This document shows, one piece after another, positions 24,718-34,140 of a stretch of 64,000 nt of DNA; within the stretch, counting starts at the first letter, position 1; each line of letters starts with the position of its first letter. Where the stretch lies: assembly GCF_011753055.1 (NCBI RefSeq), contig NZ_VWWJ01000004.1, positions 401,808 to 465,807 on the forward strand, in the 5' to 3' direction. The DNA comes from Burkholderia sp. Ax-1719. GTDB lineage: Bacteria > Pseudomonadota > Gammaproteobacteria > Burkholderiales > Burkholderiaceae. The notes below the pieces were generated by a model, which saw only the letters and a program-made list of their open reading frames with translations, did not search any database and was not told where the DNA came from. Position numbers and translations under genes: made by a program.

Positions 24718-27345
24718 TCAGTCGGTTGCGCCGTGATTTCCGTTTGAGGCGGTGACGCCTGAGGGTGCGGGCAGGCAATGCGATTCGACGCTGTCGTATG
24801 CCTCTACGGCGTCGCTCTTTTTTGCTTTGGTCGGCAGCGCATACCGGATGCTGCATTGCTGGCCGTTTTCGCCCCATTTGACGACGAGCGTGCCGCTGTC
24901 TTCGATGCCGCGCACGAAAATGCGGCTGTCCTGTGCGACCGTGCCGACACTGCGCCCGTTCTGGTCGGCCACATCGGCTCCGAACGGCAACGGTTCGCCA
25001 CTCGATTGCGGCGCGCGGATCAACGCGGCCCGGCCGTTCATCGTCTTGTACTTGAGCATGACGATCGAGCCAAAATGAGGCGCGGTCTTCTCTGAAGTTG
25101 ATTCGAACTCGACATCGGCGGACGTGCCCTTGGGATCGAGATCGACGGTATTCATGCCGTACGGTGTGAGGTAGGGCACCACCGCGTAGCCGTGGCTATT
25201 CACTTTCACGCCTGTGGCGTTTGATACGCTGGCGCCTTCCGCGCCTTTTGCTTCCACCACGGCGAAGGTGTCGCCAACGGTTTGCGAGAGCGTGATACCG
25301 CCTGGGTGCGCGACGATCGAGCCGCTCGCGCCCACCGATACCTGGGACGAGCGAACGCCGCCGCTCGCCGAGGCATTCAACTGCGCGTAAGGCGTGCGCC
25401 AGGCGCCGCTCGCCCCGGCAGTTGCGTTGGTTGAAGCGGACGAGTCCTGGGTTGCGCTGCCGTATGCGTTGTACGAATACTGATTGTGCTCGCCTGCTGT
25501 TCCGCTGATGTTGGCCTGCAGGTTCGACGATCCGCTGCCGAGATTCAGGTTCGTAGTCAGTTGCGGGGCGTGCTGCGAATGACCAAGCGGGATCGACGTG
25601 CTCAGCATGATCTCGTTCGACATCGTGCCGCTGGCGTCACGCATGCGGTTTGCCGACACGCTATACGTGCCGTACTTGAAGACGTTCGAATAGCCGACCT
25701 GATAAAACAGGTCGCGCCCCGGGCGGTTCCAGTAGCTCTGCGACGATACATCTGCGTACACGGAGCCATGATCTTTGAGCGACTGGTTCAGCGTGAGCTG
25801 CAATCTGCCGCGCTGACGGTCGGTTGTGTCGCCGGTGGTGCCGTGCATGGCCACGTCGCGCACGCGAGCAGCGTCGGCAAAACTCAGATAGTTCGCGCTC
25901 GAAAACCGATACGCGCCAACCGAAATGTTCGTGTTGGTCGAGTCCACCAGCTTGCTGTAACCGATGTGCAGGCTGTATCCCTGTGCCGTCGAGGTTCCCG
26001 GGATTTCGGTGCGTGCCGCTGTCACGTCGGAGGCGAACGCGCCATATTTCGTGTTGAGCGCCGCGCCCATATTCACCGCCGCATAGCCGGTCGACGCGAT
26101 CGCGCCGCCGTACAGTGTGACGGAGTTGGTGATGCCACGCTGCACGGTCACTTGCGCGAATTCAGGTTTGGTTTCCAGCGAGTCGTCGCGCAATTGACCC
26201 GCCGTGAAAGCAAAGCGAGTCGTGCCGGGTCGCAGCAGTTGCGGCACCGACGCATACGGCACGCTGAACTGCTTCGTGCGGCCGTCGGCCTCTGTGACGG
26301 TGACGTCGAGATTGCCGCCATAGCCGGTCGCATAGAGATCGTTGATCTCGAATGGCCCCGGCGGCACGGTCGTTTCGTAAATCACCTGGCCGTTCTGACG
26401 CACCGTTACGCGAGCATTCGAATCGGCGACGCCGCGAACGAGCGGCGCATAGCCGCGCAGCGACTCGGGTGACATGCGGTCGTCAGTGGCGAGCTGGGCG
26501 CCGCGAAACGACACGCTGTCGAACACATCGCCCGTGGTCTGCGAGTCGCCGAAGGTCGCTTGTGCGCGCAGCTTCGGTACGTCGTGCTGCACGTAGGTCG
26601 CGATGTTGTCGAGCTGTGTCGGCTGGCCCGTTCCGGACGTGATCGACGACTGGTGACGGAAATGCCATCCGCCCACATTCACACCGGCGTTCAGGCCAAG
26701 ATATTCCTGTTGCGAGCGCACACCATTGCCGTTCGCGCGATATGCGCTGGCGTTGTAGTTCAGAAAAGCGGCGCTCACGCCGTTGTCCCACAACTCGGGC
26801 GGCACATAGCCGCGCGCCGTGTTGCGCATGTACTTTTGCGGAACCGTAATGGCGAGCTTCTGCTCTTCGAAGTCGAAGTCCGCTTGCGCGCCCGGAATCG
26901 CCGTGCTTAAGTCGACGCACGCGTCGGCTCCGATTTTTGCGAAGTCCTTGTTATCAATCCCAACCTTCGCGAAATCGACGCCATACTTTTCAAGCGTGAT
27001 GCGAGTGAGGCAGGGGCGTGCGCTGCCGCCGTCGGGCGCTGCGTCAAAGCGCAATTCGTCATGTGCCACGCGGGCGTCGTTCATCCAGACGTCCACCACA
27101 TAAGCACCGGGCGTGACCAGATTGCCTTGCGAGATGCGCGGGATGTCGACGCTTTGTTTCGGGTCGACCTGCAGAAAGATCGTGTCGAATTCGGTCTGTT
27201 TTCCGGTTGGCGCTGCCACCGCGTCGCTTGCACCTGTGAAGCCTAGCAGCCCAAGCACGGACAGGACGATAGCCGCGGACGGCTTCAGCCTGAAGGCGGG
27301 CGAACAGGTGGCCGCTGGCGACGGTGACGGGTGGCGTAATCTCAT
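24718..27345 (-). CDS. Fimbrial outer-membrane usher protein (FimD/PapC family)
   Basis: An 875-aa outer-membrane usher. A signal peptide (AIVLSVLGLLGFTGASDAVA) precedes the N-terminal chaperone-binding domain, followed by the beta-barrel with plug domain (VPPGPFEINDLYATGYGGNLDVTV is the family signature near residue 320) and C-terminal periplasmic domains with GADVADQNGRSVGTVAQD and FVRGIEDSGTLVVKWGE. Length matches the family. Start ATG 27345 is chosen because the signal peptide follows it. It secretes and assembles the subunits encoded on both sides. Confidence 0.92.
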   Translation of the reverse strand: MRLRHPSPSPAATCSPAFRLKPSAAIVLSVLGLLGFTGASDAVAAPTGKQTEFDTIFLQVDPKQSVDIPRISQGNLVTPGAYVVDVWMNDARVAHDELRFDAAPDGGSARPCLTRITLEKYGVDFAKVGIDNKDFAKIGADACVDLSTAIPGAQADFDFEEQKLAITVPQKYMRNTARGYVPPELWDNGVSAAFLNYNASAYRANGNGVRSQQEYLGLNAGVNVGGWHFRHQSSITSGTGQPTQLDNIATYVQHDVPKLRAQATFGDSQTTGDVFDSVSFRGAQLATDDRMSPESLRGYAPLVRGVADSNARVTVRQNGQVIYETTVPPGPFEINDLYATGYGGNLDVTVTEADGRTKQFSVPYASVPQLLRPGTTRFAFTAGQLRDDSLETKPEFAQVTVQRGITNSVTLYGGAIASTGYAAVNMGAALNTKYGAFASDVTAARTEIPGTSTAQGYSLHIGYSKLVDSTNTNISVGAYRFSSANYLSFADAARVRDVAMHGTTGDTTDRQRGRLQLTLNQSLKDHGSVYADVSSQSYWNRPGRDLFYQVGYSNVFKYGTYSVSANRMRDASGTMSNEIMLSTSIPLGHSQHAPQLTTNLNLGSGSSNLQANISGTAGEHNQYSYNAYGSATQDSSASTNATAGASGAWRTPYAQLNASASGGVRSSQVSVGASGSIVAHPGGITLSQTVGDTFAVVEAKGAEGASVSNATGVKVNSHGYAVVPYLTPYGMNTVDLDPKGTSADVEFESTSEKTAPHFGSIVMLKYKTMNGRAALIRAPQSSGEPLPFGADVADQNGRSVGTVAQDSRIFVRGIEDSGTLVVKWGENGQQCSIRYALPTKAKKSDAVEAYDSVESHCLPAPSGVTASNGNHGATD

Positions 27346-27391
27346 GGACTGCGAATCAATAAGAAAAAGAAAGTTGGTGGAAACGTCTGCG

Positions 27392-28132
27392 TCATGGGGC
27401 GAGCGTCGCGTCACCTTCGATTGCGCCGCCAAAATCGTTGATGGCGATGTAGTGGACCTTGCCGCCGTGTACGCCACTCATCTTCGGGATGTCGATGAGG
27501 CTTTGGCCTTTGGGCGTTGCCATGCCACCCTTGTCGTTCCTGTAGATGTGGCCGTCCGCGAGCACGCTGATCTCACTGAACGAAACGTGATACGCCGTAG
27601 GGTTCGTGACGGCCAGTGATTGACCGCTTCCCTGGTTCGCGGGAACGACCTTCCAGTCGAGCTGACGCGGTGCTTCGTCTGGATTGCCCGGCAGCTTTTT
27701 GGGGCGCACGAAGACCTTGAGACGTGTCCGGTACGCGAACCGCAGCGTGTTGGCGCCTGGCTGCTCCTCCGCTTTGGGCGGGATGTCCAGCACGTTGAGC
27801 CAGTAGACGGACTCGCGATCCTGGGGCAACGCGGCGCCGCCATAGATCACGCGTAGCGTCTGCGATTTGCCCGCGTCCATGCGGAAGATGGGCGGGGTGA
27901 TGACGAAGGGCGCCTTGCTGTCAGCGGGCTTTTCGTTCGCGTCGCCGTCGTCGATCCACACCTGGACCAGTGACGCGTTGGCGCTATCGTTGGTCAGCTT
28001 GACGGAAACTTCGCGTTGATCCATGGGGTACACGACGCGTGTTCCGCCAACAACCACGCTTGCCTGAGCGACTCCTGTCACCAGTGCAGCACTCGTAATA
28101 AGCAATGCGAAATACTTTCTCGCTTTTTTCAT
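27392..28132 (-). CDS. Periplasmic pilus assembly chaperone (FimC/PapD family)
   Basis: A 246-aa immunoglobulin-like chaperone with signal peptide (KYFALLITSAALVTGVAQAS). Family features: GGTRVVYPMDQREVSVKLTN, FVITPPIFRMDAGKSQTLRV, ESVYWLNVLDIPP, and conserved Arg and Lys positions for subunit docking (R in GTRVVYP; K in RTRLKVFVRP). It binds fimbrial subunits in the periplasm by donor-strand complementation and hands them to the usher. ATG 28132 is used; in-frame ATGs four and eleven codons upstream are possible. It lies 46 bases before the usher and 86 bases after the major subunit. Confidence 0.92.
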   Translation of the reverse strand: MKKARKYFALLITSAALVTGVAQASVVVGGTRVVYPMDQREVSVKLTNDSANASLVQVWIDDGDANEKPADSKAPFVITPPIFRMDAGKSQTLRVIYGGAALPQDRESVYWLNVLDIPPKAEEQPGANTLRFAYRTRLKVFVRPKKLPGNPDEAPRQLDWKVVPANQGSGQSLAVTNPTAYHVSFSEISVLADGHIYRNDKGGMATPKGQSLIDIPKMSGVHGGKVHYIAINDFGGAIEGDATLAP

Positions 28133-28218
28133 CTCACTCACCATGGACTTCGACATTGGAATCAAGTCGCCCGATGGCGCCGGCCGCAGGCCTGCCGGCG
28201 CGGCGCCAGTCGATGCGC

Positions 28219-28785
28219 TTACTGATACTGCATCGTGTATTGCACCGACGAGTTGACGTTACCGGCTTGTGCCTTCCCGGTTGCGTAGTACTGCGCGAAG
28301 TACTGGAGCGCCGCATTGCCGCTCGTGATCGTCGCGCCGTTTGCGGCCAGCGTGTTGTTGGCGCCGGTGACGACATTGATCGGCTGCATGGAGGCGTTCA
28401 GCAGGCGGACCTCGACATTTTGTGCAGGCGAAGCGCTCGCCTGGTTCAGCAGATAGCCGCTTGCCTGGTCGACGGTAGGACTGTTTTCGAAATGCGCCAC
28501 GGCCTTCGTCGCCGTACCCGAGCAACCGCTGATGTTGAACTGGATGTCGCCGGGGTTCGACGTGCCGGCAATGGCGCCAGCGGTTGCCAGGGAGCCGGTC
28601 GGAACTGCAGGCAAGGTCACAGCCAGATCGGCGGGCGTGCCCGACGCTGCACCGTTGATCGAGCAGGTCGTGTCGGTGACGGTGCCGTTGATCGTGATGG
28701 TGCCGTCAGCGGCATAAGCCGACATCGCGGACAGGGCGGCAATGGCTGCGCCAGCAAGCATGGCAGCGAGTTTGGTTTGCTTCAT
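28219..28785 (-). CDS. Major fimbrial subunit (type 1-like pilin)
   Basis: A 188-aa pilin: signal peptide MKQTKLAAMLAGAAIAALSA to AYA, then GTITINGTVTDTTCSINGAA with the first disulfide Cys, a second Cys in FNISGCSGT, and the subunit C-terminus VQYTMQYQ with penultimate Tyr. ATG 28785 is six bases after GGAG. First gene of the minus-strand operon pilin-chaperone-usher-adhesin. The operon promoter should lie between 28786 and about 28900, but no clear sigma-70 boxes stood out. Confidence 0.92.
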   Translation of the reverse strand: MKQTKLAAMLAGAAIAALSAMSAYAADGTITINGTVTDTTCSINGAASGTPADLAVTLPAVPTGSLATAGAIAGTSNPGDIQFNISGCSGTATKAVAHFENSPTVDQASGYLLNQASASPAQNVEVRLLNASMQPINVVTGANNTLAANGATITSGNAALQYFAQYYATGKAQAGNVNSSVQYTMQYQ

Positions 28786-28986
28786 TCAAGACTCCATGTG
28801 ACAAATCGGCGGAATGACTAAGGTGTGTTCGTTTGGGGGCACCGCCGGCGCCCGATCGTTTGATCGCGCTTGACCCGAAGACCATCTTAGAAATCCTGGG
28901 TGGCCAGGTCTTTAGGAGGAGTTCGATTCAGAGATAGGCGTGAGCGTGCCGGGACGCTTCAGCTTTGCGGGATGGGGAGGGGAGAT

Positions 28987-29087
28987 GGGGGCAGATCGTG
29001 CGCAATGTCGCCCCTATGCAGAAATCGTCATCAGAACCGGGCCACGGAAGCAAGACGGCTATTTCTGCGTTGCCTACGATTAGCGCC
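28987..29087 (+). repeat. Upstream copy of the hydroxyproline-locus promoter block
   Basis: This block matches the region before the intact epimerase (31652-31746). Shared pieces: GGGGGCA, TGCAGAAATCGTCATC at 29017, CAAGACGGC at 29051, GCCTACGATT at 29072 and ATGAACAC at the start codon. The distance from TGCAGAAATC to ATG is exactly 71 bases in both copies. It probably drives the deaminase gene at 29255 and contains the regulator's binding site. Confidence 0.7.
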
Positions 29088-29200
29088 ATGAACACGGTCG
29101 CGGCAATCGGCTCACGGACGAGGCAGCGACCCCACGCCCCCCGTCGCCGATGGCGGCCCCGATGCGGGCCGCGTCCCGCTTGCCGGGACGGCGTGTTCTA
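29088..29200 (+). pseudogene. Frameshifted 5' remnant of a hydroxyproline epimerase gene
   Basis: Begins MNTVAAIGSRT, aligned with [11 protein letters not shown] of the intact epimerase at 31747. Further on, GCGGCCCCGATG-CGGGCCGCG aligns with GCGGCCCGGATC-TGGGCCGCG of the intact gene, but offset by one base, showing a frameshift. Similarity ends about 110 bases in, shortly before the deaminase gene. It is the leftover of a duplicated or displaced epimerase gene. Confidence 0.65.
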
Positions 29201-29254
29201 CGAGCGAGCATTCCGCAATGCGGCTTCCAGATTATTGAGGATCCATAGAACATC

Positions 29255-30199
29255 ATGAGCAACAACATCTTCACGGGTACGATTCCGGCCCTCATGACGC
29301 CGTGCAAGGCAGATCGCACGCCCGATTTCGACGCACTCGTCGCCAAGGGGCGCGAACTGATCGATATCGGCATGTCGGCGGTCGTGTACTGCGGCTCGAT
29401 GGGCGACTGGCCGCTGCTGAGTGAAGCGCAGCGTCAGGAAGGCGTGGCGCGCCTCGTGGCAGCCGGCGTCCCGACCATCGTCGGCACGGGCGCCGTCAAC
29501 TCGAAGGAAGCCGTGTCGCATGCCGCGCACGCGGCGAAGGTGGGCGCCAGCGGCTTGATGGTGATTCCGCGCGTGCTGTCGCGCGGCGCATCCCCGGCTG
29601 CGCAGAAAGCGCACTTTTCGGCGATTCTCGAAGCCGCGCCCGCGCTGCCCGCGGTGATCTACAACAGCCCGTACTACGGCTTCGCCACGCGCGCCGATCT
29701 GTTCTTCGAACTGCGCGCGAAGTATCCGAACCTGATCGGCTTCAAGGAATTCGGCGGTGCTGCGGACATGCGCTACGCCGCCGAGCACATCACCAGCCAG
29801 GACGACAGCGTCACGCTGATGGCTGGCGTCGACACGCAGGTTTTCCACGGCTTCGTCAACTGCGGCGCAACGGGCGCGATCACCGGCATCGGCAATGCGC
29901 TGCCGCGTGAAGTCCTGCAACTGGTCGACCTGTGCCGCAAGGCCGCCAAGGGCGATGTCACCGCACGTCGTCAGGCGCGCGAACTGGAATCGGCACTCGC
30001 CGTGCTGTCCTCGTTCGACGAAGGCACCGATCTGGTCCTCTACTACAAGTATCTGATGGTCCTGAACGGCGATAAGGAATATACGCTGCATTTCAACGAG
30101 ACCGATGTCCTGAGCGACGCGCAGCGCAACTACGCGCAAACCCAGTATGCGTTGTTCCGCAACTGGTACGCGGGCTGGTCGAAAGAGGTGAATGCCTGA
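29255..30199 (+). CDS. lhpC: 1-pyrroline-4-hydroxy-2-carboxylate deaminase (DapA/N-acetylneuraminate lyase family)
   Basis: A 314-aa TIM-barrel aldolase-family protein. Seen: GTIPALMTPCKADRTPDFDA at the N-terminus, the GSMGDWPLL loop, the conserved Tyr in YNSPYYGFATR, and the Schiff-base Lys in LIGFKEFGG (about residue 160). In hydroxyproline catabolism this family converts 1-pyrroline-4-hydroxy-2-carboxylate into 2-oxoglutarate semialdehyde and ammonia. The epimerase and dehydrogenase genes of the same pathway follow, which fixes the function better than the fold does. A strong terminator follows, so its transcript is separate from the next gene. Confidence 0.82.
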   Translation: MSNNIFTGTIPALMTPCKADRTPDFDALVAKGRELIDIGMSAVVYCGSMGDWPLLSEAQRQEGVARLVAAGVPTIVGTGAVNSKEAVSHAAHAAKVGASGLMVIPRVLSRGASPAAQKAHFSAILEAAPALPAVIYNSPYYGFATRADLFFELRAKYPNLIGFKEFGGAADMRYAAEHITSQDDSVTLMAGVDTQVFHGFVNCGATGAITGIGNALPREVLQLVDLCRKAAKGDVTARRQARELESALAVLSSFDEGTDLVLYYKYLMVLNGDKEYTLHFNETDVLSDAQRNYAQTQYALFRNWYAGWSKEVNA

Positions 30200-30248
30200 G
30201 GCTTCAGGATCGCTGGCAGTCGTAGTACCTGCTGCGAAGCAGCAAACG

Positions 30249-30276
30249 AAAGCGCCCTGTTGGGCGCTTTTTCTTT
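30249..30276 (+). terminator. Rho-independent terminator after the deaminase gene
   Basis: AAAGCGCCC-TGTT-GGGCGCTTT is a perfect 9-bp stem with a 4-base loop, followed by TTCTTTG. It lies 50 bases after the deaminase stop and separates it from the solute-binding-protein gene. Confidence 0.85.
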
Positions 30277-30499
30277 GTCGGCTCTATTAAGGAAATGCTG
30301 ACTGGCGCTATGCCGATTTCTGCATTTCCGGTGTCGAATTTCGTCAAGACTCCTCGATTTTTGGAATCTTATATTGCTCCCAGCCCACTACCGGTCGAGC
30401 CGGAACAGCGCGAGGCAAGTACCCGCAACGGCCACGGAGCCACTGCGCCACGGAGGCTGCGGGTCACGGGGTTTTCCATTATCGAGGAGCACGACAACA

Positions 30500-31651
30500 A
30501 TGCAATTTCAGCGAACGGCTATTTCCAGCGCGTTAGTCATGGGCCTGGCCCTGGCTGGCGCACCTTGCTCCTACGCGGCGTCGCCGGTCGATATCAAGAT
30601 CGGCTTTGCCGCGCCGCTCACCGGCGGTCAGGCGCACTACGGCGCGGATTTCCGCAGCGGCGTGCAGCTCGCCATCGAGGACATGAACGCGACTAATCCC
30701 GTCATCGGCGGCAAGCCTGTGCGCTTTGTGCTGGACGCCCAGGACGACCAGGCCGACCCGCGCACAGGTACGACCGTTGCACAGAAGCTGGTGGACGATG
30801 GCGTGGTGGCGGTGATCGGCCACTACAACTCGGGCACCAGCATTCCGGCCGCGCCGATCTACGCGAAAGCGGGCACGCCGCAGATCGCCATGGCGACTTC
30901 GCCGACCTACACGCGCCTGGGCCTGCCCACGACTTTCCGTCTGCTGACCTCGGATACGCAGCTTGGCAGCGTGCTGGGCGATTACGCCGTCAAGGGCCTT
31001 AAATTCAAGCGCCTGGCGATCATCGATGACCGCACCGCATATGGCCAAGGCGTGGCGGAAGAGTTCACCAAGGCGGCCAGGGCAGCGGGCGCAACCGTCG
31101 TGGACGAGGAATATACAAGCGACAAGGCCGTGGATTTCCGCGCGATTCTCACCAAGATCAAGGCTGCGAATCCCGATGCCGTCTTCTACGGCGGCGCCGA
31201 TACCCAGGCCGCGCCGATGCTCAAGCAGATGCGCTCGCTGGCGATCAAATCCGTGCTGATCGGCCCGGATATGCTGCAGTCCGACAATCTCATCAAGGTG
31301 GCGGGCGAGGCTTCGGAAGGCACGCTGGCGGCATCGGAAGGCAGTCCGCTGGCGCAGATGCCGGGCGGCAAGGCATTCGGCGAGCGCTACGCGAAGCGCT
31401 TCAACCAGCCCGTGGAGTTGTACGCGCCGTACGCCTATGACGGCACGATGGCCGTGTTCAACGCGATGAAGAAGTCCGACTCCACCGATCCGCATGTCTT
31501 CCTCACCGCGCTGAAGGCAACCAACATGAAGGGCGTCACCACCAGCGAGCTGGCCTACGATCAGTACGGCGATCTCAAGTATGGCGGTGTGACTGTGTAC
31601 AAGGTCGTCAATGGCGCGTGGAAGCCGTTGCAGACCGTGGGTACGAAATAA
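30500..31651 (+). CDS. Branched-chain amino-acid-type ABC transporter substrate-binding protein
   Basis: A 383-aa LivJ/LivK-type periplasmic binding protein: signal peptide [20 protein letters not shown] to SYA, then [38 protein letters not shown] and [25 protein letters not shown] lies ten bases before ATG 30500. No ABC permease or ATPase is encoded nearby, so it must use a transporter from elsewhere. Its position inside the hydroxyproline locus suggests proline, hydroxyproline or a peptide as ligand. The preceding 300 bases (30200-30499) hold only the terminator and its promoter region. Confidence 0.88.
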   Translation: MQFQRTAISSALVMGLALAGAPCSYAASPVDIKIGFAAPLTGGQAHYGADFRSGVQLAIEDMNATNPVIGGKPVRFVLDAQDDQADPRTGTTVAQKLVDDGVVAVIGHYNSGTSIPAAPIYAKAGTPQIAMATSPTYTRLGLPTTFRLLTSDTQLGSVLGDYAVKGLKFKRLAIIDDRTAYGQGVAEEFTKAARAAGATVVDEEYTSDKAVDFRAILTKIKAANPDAVFYGGADTQAAPMLKQMRSLAIKSVLIGPDMLQSDNLIKVAGEASEGTLAASEGSPLAQMPGGKAFGERYAKRFNQPVELYAPYAYDGTMAVFNAMKKSDSTDPHVFLTALKATNMKGVTTSELAYDQYGDLKYGGVTVYKVVNGAWKPLQTVGTK

Positions 31652-31746
31652 GGGGGCAACGCGGTTTCCGCCCTGTGCAGAAATCGTCATCGCTGCGGGG
31701 CCGTTCGAACAAGACGGCCTTGCGGTCGATGCCTACGATTGTCGAC
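31652..31746 (+). promoter_or_regulatory. Promoter/operator block of the epimerase operon
   Basis: Second copy of the block found at 28987-29087: TGCAGAAATCGTCATC at 31676, CAAGACGGC at 31710 and GCCTACGATT at 31731, followed by ATG 31747. No ribosome site lies between TACGATT and the ATG. If TACGAT is the -10 element the mRNA would be leaderless or nearly so. The conserved 16-mer is the best candidate for the binding site of the PAS-AraC regulator. Confidence 0.6.
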
Positions 31747-32718
31747 ATGAACACCGTTACCGTTATCGACTCCCATACCGGCGGCGAGCCCACGCGGCTC
31801 GTCGTCGAAGGCGGCCCGGATCTGGGCCGCGGCCCGCTCGCTGAGCGGCTTGAAATCTTTCGGCGCGATTTCGATCACGTGCGCGCAGGCGTGGTCAACG
31901 AGCCGCGCGGCTCCGATGTGATGGTCGGTGCGCTGCTCTGCGAACCGCACGATCCCAGCTGTTCGGCTGGCGTCATCTTCTTTAATAACGTGGGTTTTCT
32001 CGGCATGTGCGGGCACGGCACGATCGGATTGATCGTTTCGCTCGCGCATATGGGGCGTATCGCGCCCGGCGTGCATCGCGTCGAAACGCCCGTGGGCGTG
32101 GTTGAAGCCGAATTGCACGACGACGGCAGCGTGAGCGTCCATAACGTGCCCGCCTACCGTTATCGCACGGAAGTGCCGCTGGACGTGCCGGGCCTTGGCC
32201 GCGTGCATGGCGATATCGCCTGGGGTGGCAACTGGTTTTTCCTCGTTTCCGATCACGGCCAGACGCTCGACTTCGCGCAGGTGGAGTCGCTTACGGATGT
32301 CGCATGGAAAATCCGCGCGGCACTCGAAGCCAACGGCATTACTGGCGAAGGCGGTGCGTTGATCGACCATATCGAACTCTTCGCGGATTCCAGCGTGCCG
32401 GGCATCGATAGCCGCAACTTCGTGCTATGCCCCGGTAAGGCGTATGACCGCTCGCCATGCGGCACGGGCACCAGCGCGAAAATCGCCTGTCTGGCAGCGG
32501 ATGCTGTTCTTGCGCCTGGCGCGATCTGGCGTCAGGAAAGCATCATCGGCAGCGTGTTCGAGGCGAGCTACGAGCCGTACGAAGCTTCACGCGCAGACGC
32601 GCAAGACGCGGGCCGGAGCTACGTGCGCCCGAGCATTCGCGGTAGCGCTCACGTTAGCGCCGAAGCGAAGTTGATCTTCGCCGCCGACGATCCCTTCGCA
32701 TGGGGCATCCGCGCGTGA
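31747..32718 (+). CDS. lhpA: 4-hydroxyproline 2-epimerase (proline racemase family)
   Basis: A 323-aa proline-racemase-fold enzyme converting trans-4-hydroxy-L-proline to cis-4-hydroxy-D-proline. Both catalytic cysteines are visible: [12 protein letters not shown] (about residue 88) and [12 protein letters not shown] (about residue 236). N-terminal signature [18 protein letters not shown]. Epimerase rather than proline racemase is inferred from the adjacent D-hydroxyproline dehydrogenase and deaminase genes. ATG 31747 matches the conserved end of the duplicated promoter; ATG 31729 is an alternative. Its stop overlaps the next start by four bases. Confidence 0.88.
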   Translation: MNTVTVIDSHTGGEPTRLVVEGGPDLGRGPLAERLEIFRRDFDHVRAGVVNEPRGSDVMVGALLCEPHDPSCSAGVIFFNNVGFLGMCGHGTIGLIVSLAHMGRIAPGVHRVETPVGVVEAELHDDGSVSVHNVPAYRYRTEVPLDVPGLGRVHGDIAWGGNWFFLVSDHGQTLDFAQVESLTDVAWKIRAALEANGITGEGGALIDHIELFADSSVPGIDSRNFVLCPGKAYDRSPCGTGTSAKIACLAADAVLAPGAIWRQESIIGSVFEASYEPYEASRADAQDAGRSYVRPSIRGSAHVSAEAKLIFAADDPFAWGIRA

Positions 32719-33881
32719 GCAAGCCGTTGCATTCGAGTCCCGATGTGATCGTGGTGGGCGCGGGCATCGTCGGCGCGGCTTGCGCGCACGAACTGGCGCA
32801 GCAGGGCGCGGATGTGCTCGTGCTTGACCGCGCAGGCGTTGGCGGCGGCGTGACGGCGGCAGGCATGGGCCATCTGGTGCTGATGGACGACAGTCCCGCC
32901 GAGTTTGCGTTGTCGGGGTGGTCGCGCGATCTGTGGCTCGATCTTGCGCCGCGCCTGAGCCAGCGCGAGGCGTTCGTGCGTTGCGGCACGCTCTGGGTGG
33001 CCGTTGACGACGAGGAATACGAACTCGCGCAAACGCGTCAGCAGGCGCTTGCGGCTGCGGGCGTAGCGTGTACGCTGCTCGACGCCCAGCAGGTGCGCGA
33101 AGCCGAACCCGCCTTGTGCGAAGGCCTGCGCGGCGGCATGCTGCTCCCCGACGACGCCGTGGTCTATGCGCCCGCTGCCGCCGCGTGGCTGCTCGCGCAG
33201 CCGGTGAAAGGGCGCGTGACGTGCCGGCTCGATGCGCAGGTTGCGCGCGTGGATCGCCAGGGTGTGGTGCTGGCCAACGGCGAAACACTCGCGGCGGGCG
33301 CGGTGCTGCTGGCCAACGGTCTGCAGGCCGCCGATCTGCTACCCGGTTTGCCGATGCAGGCAAAAAAAGGACATCTGATTATTACGGATCGCTATCCCGG
33401 CACGATCCGCCATCAGATTCTGGAACTCGGCTATATCAAGAGCGCACACAACGCGAGCGGCACTTCGGTGGCCTTCAATGTGCAGCCGCGCCCTACGGGG
33501 CAGATCCTGATCGGATCGTCGCGCCAGTTCGACAGTGTCGATCCGGCCATCGAACCCGAAATCCTCGCGCGCATGCTGCGCCGCGCCGCGCAGTATCTTC
33601 CCGAATTGCCGACGCTCAACGCCATCCGCGCGTGGACCGGTTTTCGCCCTGCAACGAGCGATGGCTTGCCGCTGATCGGCCCAGCGGGGCCATTTACGAG
33701 CGACACCTGCCACCGATCCACGTGGCTCGCGACGGGGCATGAAGGCCTGGGTGTAACGACCGCGCTCGCCACGGGCAAGCTGATTGCCGCGCAAATGCTC
33801 GATCTGGGCGATGTATTGCCCATCGACCCCGCGCCGTATCGTCCCGCGCGTTTCGCAGAAGCCGGAGTCAGCCATGCCTGA
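32715..33881 (+). CDS. D-hydroxyproline dehydrogenase, FAD oxidase-like subunit
   Basis: A 388-aa FAD-dependent amine oxidoreductase of the DadA/glycine-oxidase fold. The FAD-binding start is [20 protein letters not shown], and the C-terminal [15 protein letters not shown] and [17 protein letters not shown] complete the FAD site. GTG 32715 is used because it overlaps the epimerase stop (GTGA); ATG 32700 in frame is an alternative. Together with the next two genes it forms the three-subunit dehydrogenase known from hydroxyproline-degrading pseudomonads (LhpB-type beta subunit), oxidising cis-4-hydroxy-D-proline to the pyrroline. Confidence 0.85.
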   Translation: MSKPLHSSPDVIVVGAGIVGAACAHELAQQGADVLVLDRAGVGGGVTAAGMGHLVLMDDSPAEFALSGWSRDLWLDLAPRLSQREAFVRCGTLWVAVDDEEYELAQTRQQALAAAGVACTLLDAQQVREAEPALCEGLRGGMLLPDDAVVYAPAAAAWLLAQPVKGRVTCRLDAQVARVDRQGVVLANGETLAAGAVLLANGLQAADLLPGLPMQAKKGHLIITDRYPGTIRHQILELGYIKSAHNASGTSVAFNVQPRPTGQILIGSSRQFDSVDPAIEPEILARMLRRAAQYLPELPTLNAIRAWTGFRPATSDGLPLIGPAGPFTSDTCHRSTWLATGHEGLGVTTALATGKLIAAQMLDLGDVLPIDPAPYRPARFAEAGVSHA

Positions 33882-34140
33882 GATGTTGACGCTCGATGTA
33901 GATGGCCGCAGCGTGCAGGTCGCGCGCGGCAGTTCCGTGGTGGCCGCCATCGCGCTCGCGACCGGCAATGCTGGCGTAGTCACGCGCGAATCGGTGAGTG
34001 GCGCGCAACGCGGGCCGTTGTGCGGGATGGGCGTGTGCCAGGAGTGCCGCGTGACGATAGACGGCGTGCGCCATCGGCTCGCATGTCAGACGCTCTGTGC
34101 GCAAGGCATGGACATCAGGACCGCGAGGTCTTCGATATGA
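33874..34140 (+). CDS. (2Fe-2S)-binding subunit of D-hydroxyproline dehydrogenase
   Basis: An 88-aa small ferredoxin-like protein. Cysteines for a 2Fe-2S cluster lie in GPLCGMGVCQECRVTIDG and in LACQTLCAQGM. ATG 33874 overlaps the preceding stop by eight bases and follows GGAG; its own stop overlaps the next start by four bases. This is the small (gamma) subunit type found between the two flavoprotein subunits in heterotrimeric or heterotetrameric amino-acid dehydrogenases. It relays electrons between the flavins and the acceptor. Confidence 0.85.
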   Translation: MPEMLTLDVDGRSVQVARGSSVVAAIALATGNAGVVTRESVSGAQRGPLCGMGVCQECRVTIDGVRHRLACQTLCAQGMDIRTARSSI

